Part shown: positions 62,762-64,000 of the stretch, piece after piece
Layout of the letters: each line of letters starts with the position of its first letter
Position numbering within the stretch: position 1 is the first letter of the stretch
DNA from: Thiobaca trueperi
Lineage (GTDB): Bacteria > Pseudomonadota > Gammaproteobacteria > Chromatiales > Chromatiaceae
Assembly (NCBI RefSeq): GCF_004342175.1
Contig: NZ_SMAO01000005.1
Coordinates: forward strand, 124,001-188,000
Length of the DNA: 64,000 bases
Direction of reading: 5' to 3'
Position numbers and translations under genes: made by a program
The notes under the pieces: generated by a model
The model's database searches: none
Seen by the model: the letters and a program-made list of their open reading frames with translations, nothing else
Told to the model about the DNA's origin: nothing

Positions 62762-62824
62762 GCCCGCCTCCGGCGGCGCGGCCGCGCGCCGCTGTGCCCG
62801 CCAGTTCCCCCCCCTTAAATCCCT

Positions 62825-64000
62825 TCAGTCTGCCGACTCCCGCTGGAGCCGGATCGTCAGCGGTTCGCTGGTCGAGAGATGCACATCGCGTTGCGGGAAG
62901 GCGATTGGCAGACCCTCGTGAGCGAAGGTCTCGTAAATGGCCTGATGCAGATCGGTGATGACACCGATCCGGCCATCAAGCGCATCCAGATAGCAGCGCA
63001 GAATCACGGTCAGTGAGTTGTCGCTGAAGCCCTCGAAGCTGACCAGCGGCGCCGGATCCTCCAGCACCCGTTCGTGTCGCTCGGCGATCTGGGTCAACAG
63101 CGCCATGGCCTTTTTGGTATCACTGCCGTATTCGAGGCCGAGCGGGATGGTGATGCGGTTCTGCTGATCGGTCAGGGTCCAGTTCAAGAGACGCTCGGTG
63201 ATGAACTCCTTGTTGGGCACCAGCAGCTCCTGCTTGTCCCAGTTGCGGATGGTGGTGGCGCGGATCTGGATGTTGGTCACCACGCCCGTGGTGTCGCCGA
63301 TGGTCACGATGTCTCCAACCCGCACCGGGCGCTCGAACAGAATGATCAGGCCGCTGATGAAATTGGCGACGATCTCCTGTAACCCGAAGCCGATACCGAG
63401 ACTTAAAGCGGCGACCAGCCACTGGACCTGCGACCAACTGAGCCCGAGCGTGCTGAAGGCGAGCAGGAAGGCAACCGCCGTGATGAGATAGCTCGACAGC
63501 GTCTTGATCGCATAGCGCCCGCCAGCGGATACCGAATCGCTCTGCAGGAGCACGATTTCAAGCAGTGCCGGCAGGTTCTTGGCTGCGATGGTGGCGACGA
63601 TGACGATGATCAGCACCAGACCGACATCGGCTGCCGTGACCGGAATCAATTGTTCGGTCCCATCGACCAGACCGGTGTAATGCCAGAGCGCGAAACGCTC
63701 GAACAGACTGAAGGCGGGCAGCACATCCGACCAGGTCAGCCAGAGTCCAACCAGCGCGCTGAAGAAGATCGAGGCATTGATCAGGCGGCGGGTCTGTTCG
63801 TCGAGGGCGGCGAAATCCGGCTCGGGCTCTTCCACCAGCGGAACTTCCGAGGTGCCGCCAGCGCCGGGTTCGGCCTCCGCCGCACGTCGTGCGGCCTGCC
63901 GGTCCAGCGCCGCCTGGAGCGCCAGACGCCGCCGGGTCACGATCAGCCAGCGCACGATGGACTGATGCAGCACCACCAGTGCCAGCACCAGCCAGGTCTG
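62825..64000 (-). CDS. MscS-family mechanosensitive channel, N-terminus outside window
   Basis: About 391 aa visible; the frame stays open to base 64000 on the minus strand, so the N-terminal part lies beyond. Hydrophobic helices precede the pore helix (LVAALSLGIGFGLQEIVANFISGLIILFERP), then the beta domain (VRVGDIVTIGDTTGVVTNIQIRATTIRNWDKQELLVPNKEFI). The C-terminus (LHQAIYETFAHEGLPIAFPQRDVHL) is typical of MscS/MscK-size channels. It releases solutes on osmotic downshock. The extra N-terminal helices suggest a large MscM/MscK-like member. Confidence 0.9.
   Translation of the reverse strand, partial: QTWLVLALVVLHQSIVRWLIVTRRRLALQAALDRQAARRAAEAEPGAGGTSEVPLVEEPEPDFAALDEQTRRLINASIFFSALVGLWLTWSDVLPAFSLFERFALWHYTGLVDGTEQLIPVTAADVGLVLIIVIVATIAAKNLPALLEIVLLQSDSVSAGGRYAIKTLSSYLITAVAFLLAFSTLGLSWSQVQWLVAALSLGIGFGLQEIVANFISGLIILFERPVRVGDIVTIGDTTGVVTNIQIRATTIRNWDKQELLVPNKEFITERLLNWTLTDQQNRITIPLGLEYGSDTKKAMALLTQIAERHERVLEDPAPLVSFEGFSDNSLTVILRCYLDALDGRIGVITDLHQAIYETFAHEGLPIAFPQRDVHLSTSEPLTIRLQRESAD

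Overview
The window looks like part of the chromosome of a purple sulfur bacterium (Gammaproteobacteria, family Chromatiaceae; genus not decided here). The main reasons are two tandem LH2 antenna operons (four pucB and four pucA genes) followed by a pucC-type assembly gene. Gammaproteobacterial housekeeping genes (valS, rpoH, cydDC, tsaB, a BaeSR-like pair) and GC-rich coding throughout agree with this. An AT-richer island at about 45.6-48.2 kb stands out from the rest.

Layout. 0-8 kb: an FAD/Fe-S oxidoreductase open at the left edge, TatD, a Uma2-type nuclease, an AmmeMemoRadiSam A/B pair and a soluble lytic transglycosylase. 8-12 kb: a secreted-protein and trypsin-like protease cluster with one decayed protease copy. 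12-23.7 kb: mostly housekeeping and signalling genes (TauE, PsiE, Uma2, ValS, a DegT aminotransferase, a double META protein, a class III cyclase fused to PilZ, DUF454, a CbiX-like chelatase) and a hemerythrin/DUF2249/membrane-protein operon. 23.8-31.4 kb: a very large unrecognised membrane protein, a BaeSR-like two-component system and a small membrane-anchored protein. 31.4-35.7 kb: the photosynthetic antenna region. Both puc operons start with the same TTGACA promoter, whose -10 lies inside a TGTC-N10-GACA palindrome of the PpsR/CrtJ type. 35.7-45.3 kb: DsbA-like, an HMGL-like aldolase with citrate synthase, a RaiA/HPF-like protein, an NDUFA9-like protein, and an adenosine kinase/hypothetical/TsaB/glycerate kinase group.

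45.6-48.2 kb is the most unusual part. It carries three + strand cassettes (a DUF6602-like nuclease-fold protein, a membrane-anchored zinc-ribbon protein and hicAB). Each is followed by an imperfect palindrome with the R''-L''...L'-R' layout of integron attC sites. No integrase is present, so this looks like an integron-cassette cluster lacking an integrase. Directly beside it, a 73-bp copy of the cydC 3' end, a 32-bp inverted-repeat element and a second dispersed repeat flank a GH44 glycosidase gene.

51.5-64 kb: cydDC, a VpsR-like sigma54-type regulator, rpoH, a three-gene pterin operon whose first enzyme has an E-x-x-H-G-H motif, an SCP-2 protein, Ppx/GppA, a small PA3496-like protein and an MscS channel open at the right edge.

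An intergenic palindromic repeat (TTAAACCGCGYCC ... GGRCGCGGTTTAA, about 85-90 bp) recurs at least five times with further half copies, and several times supplies the stop codon of the gene before it. No tRNA, rRNA or CRISPR array was recognised.
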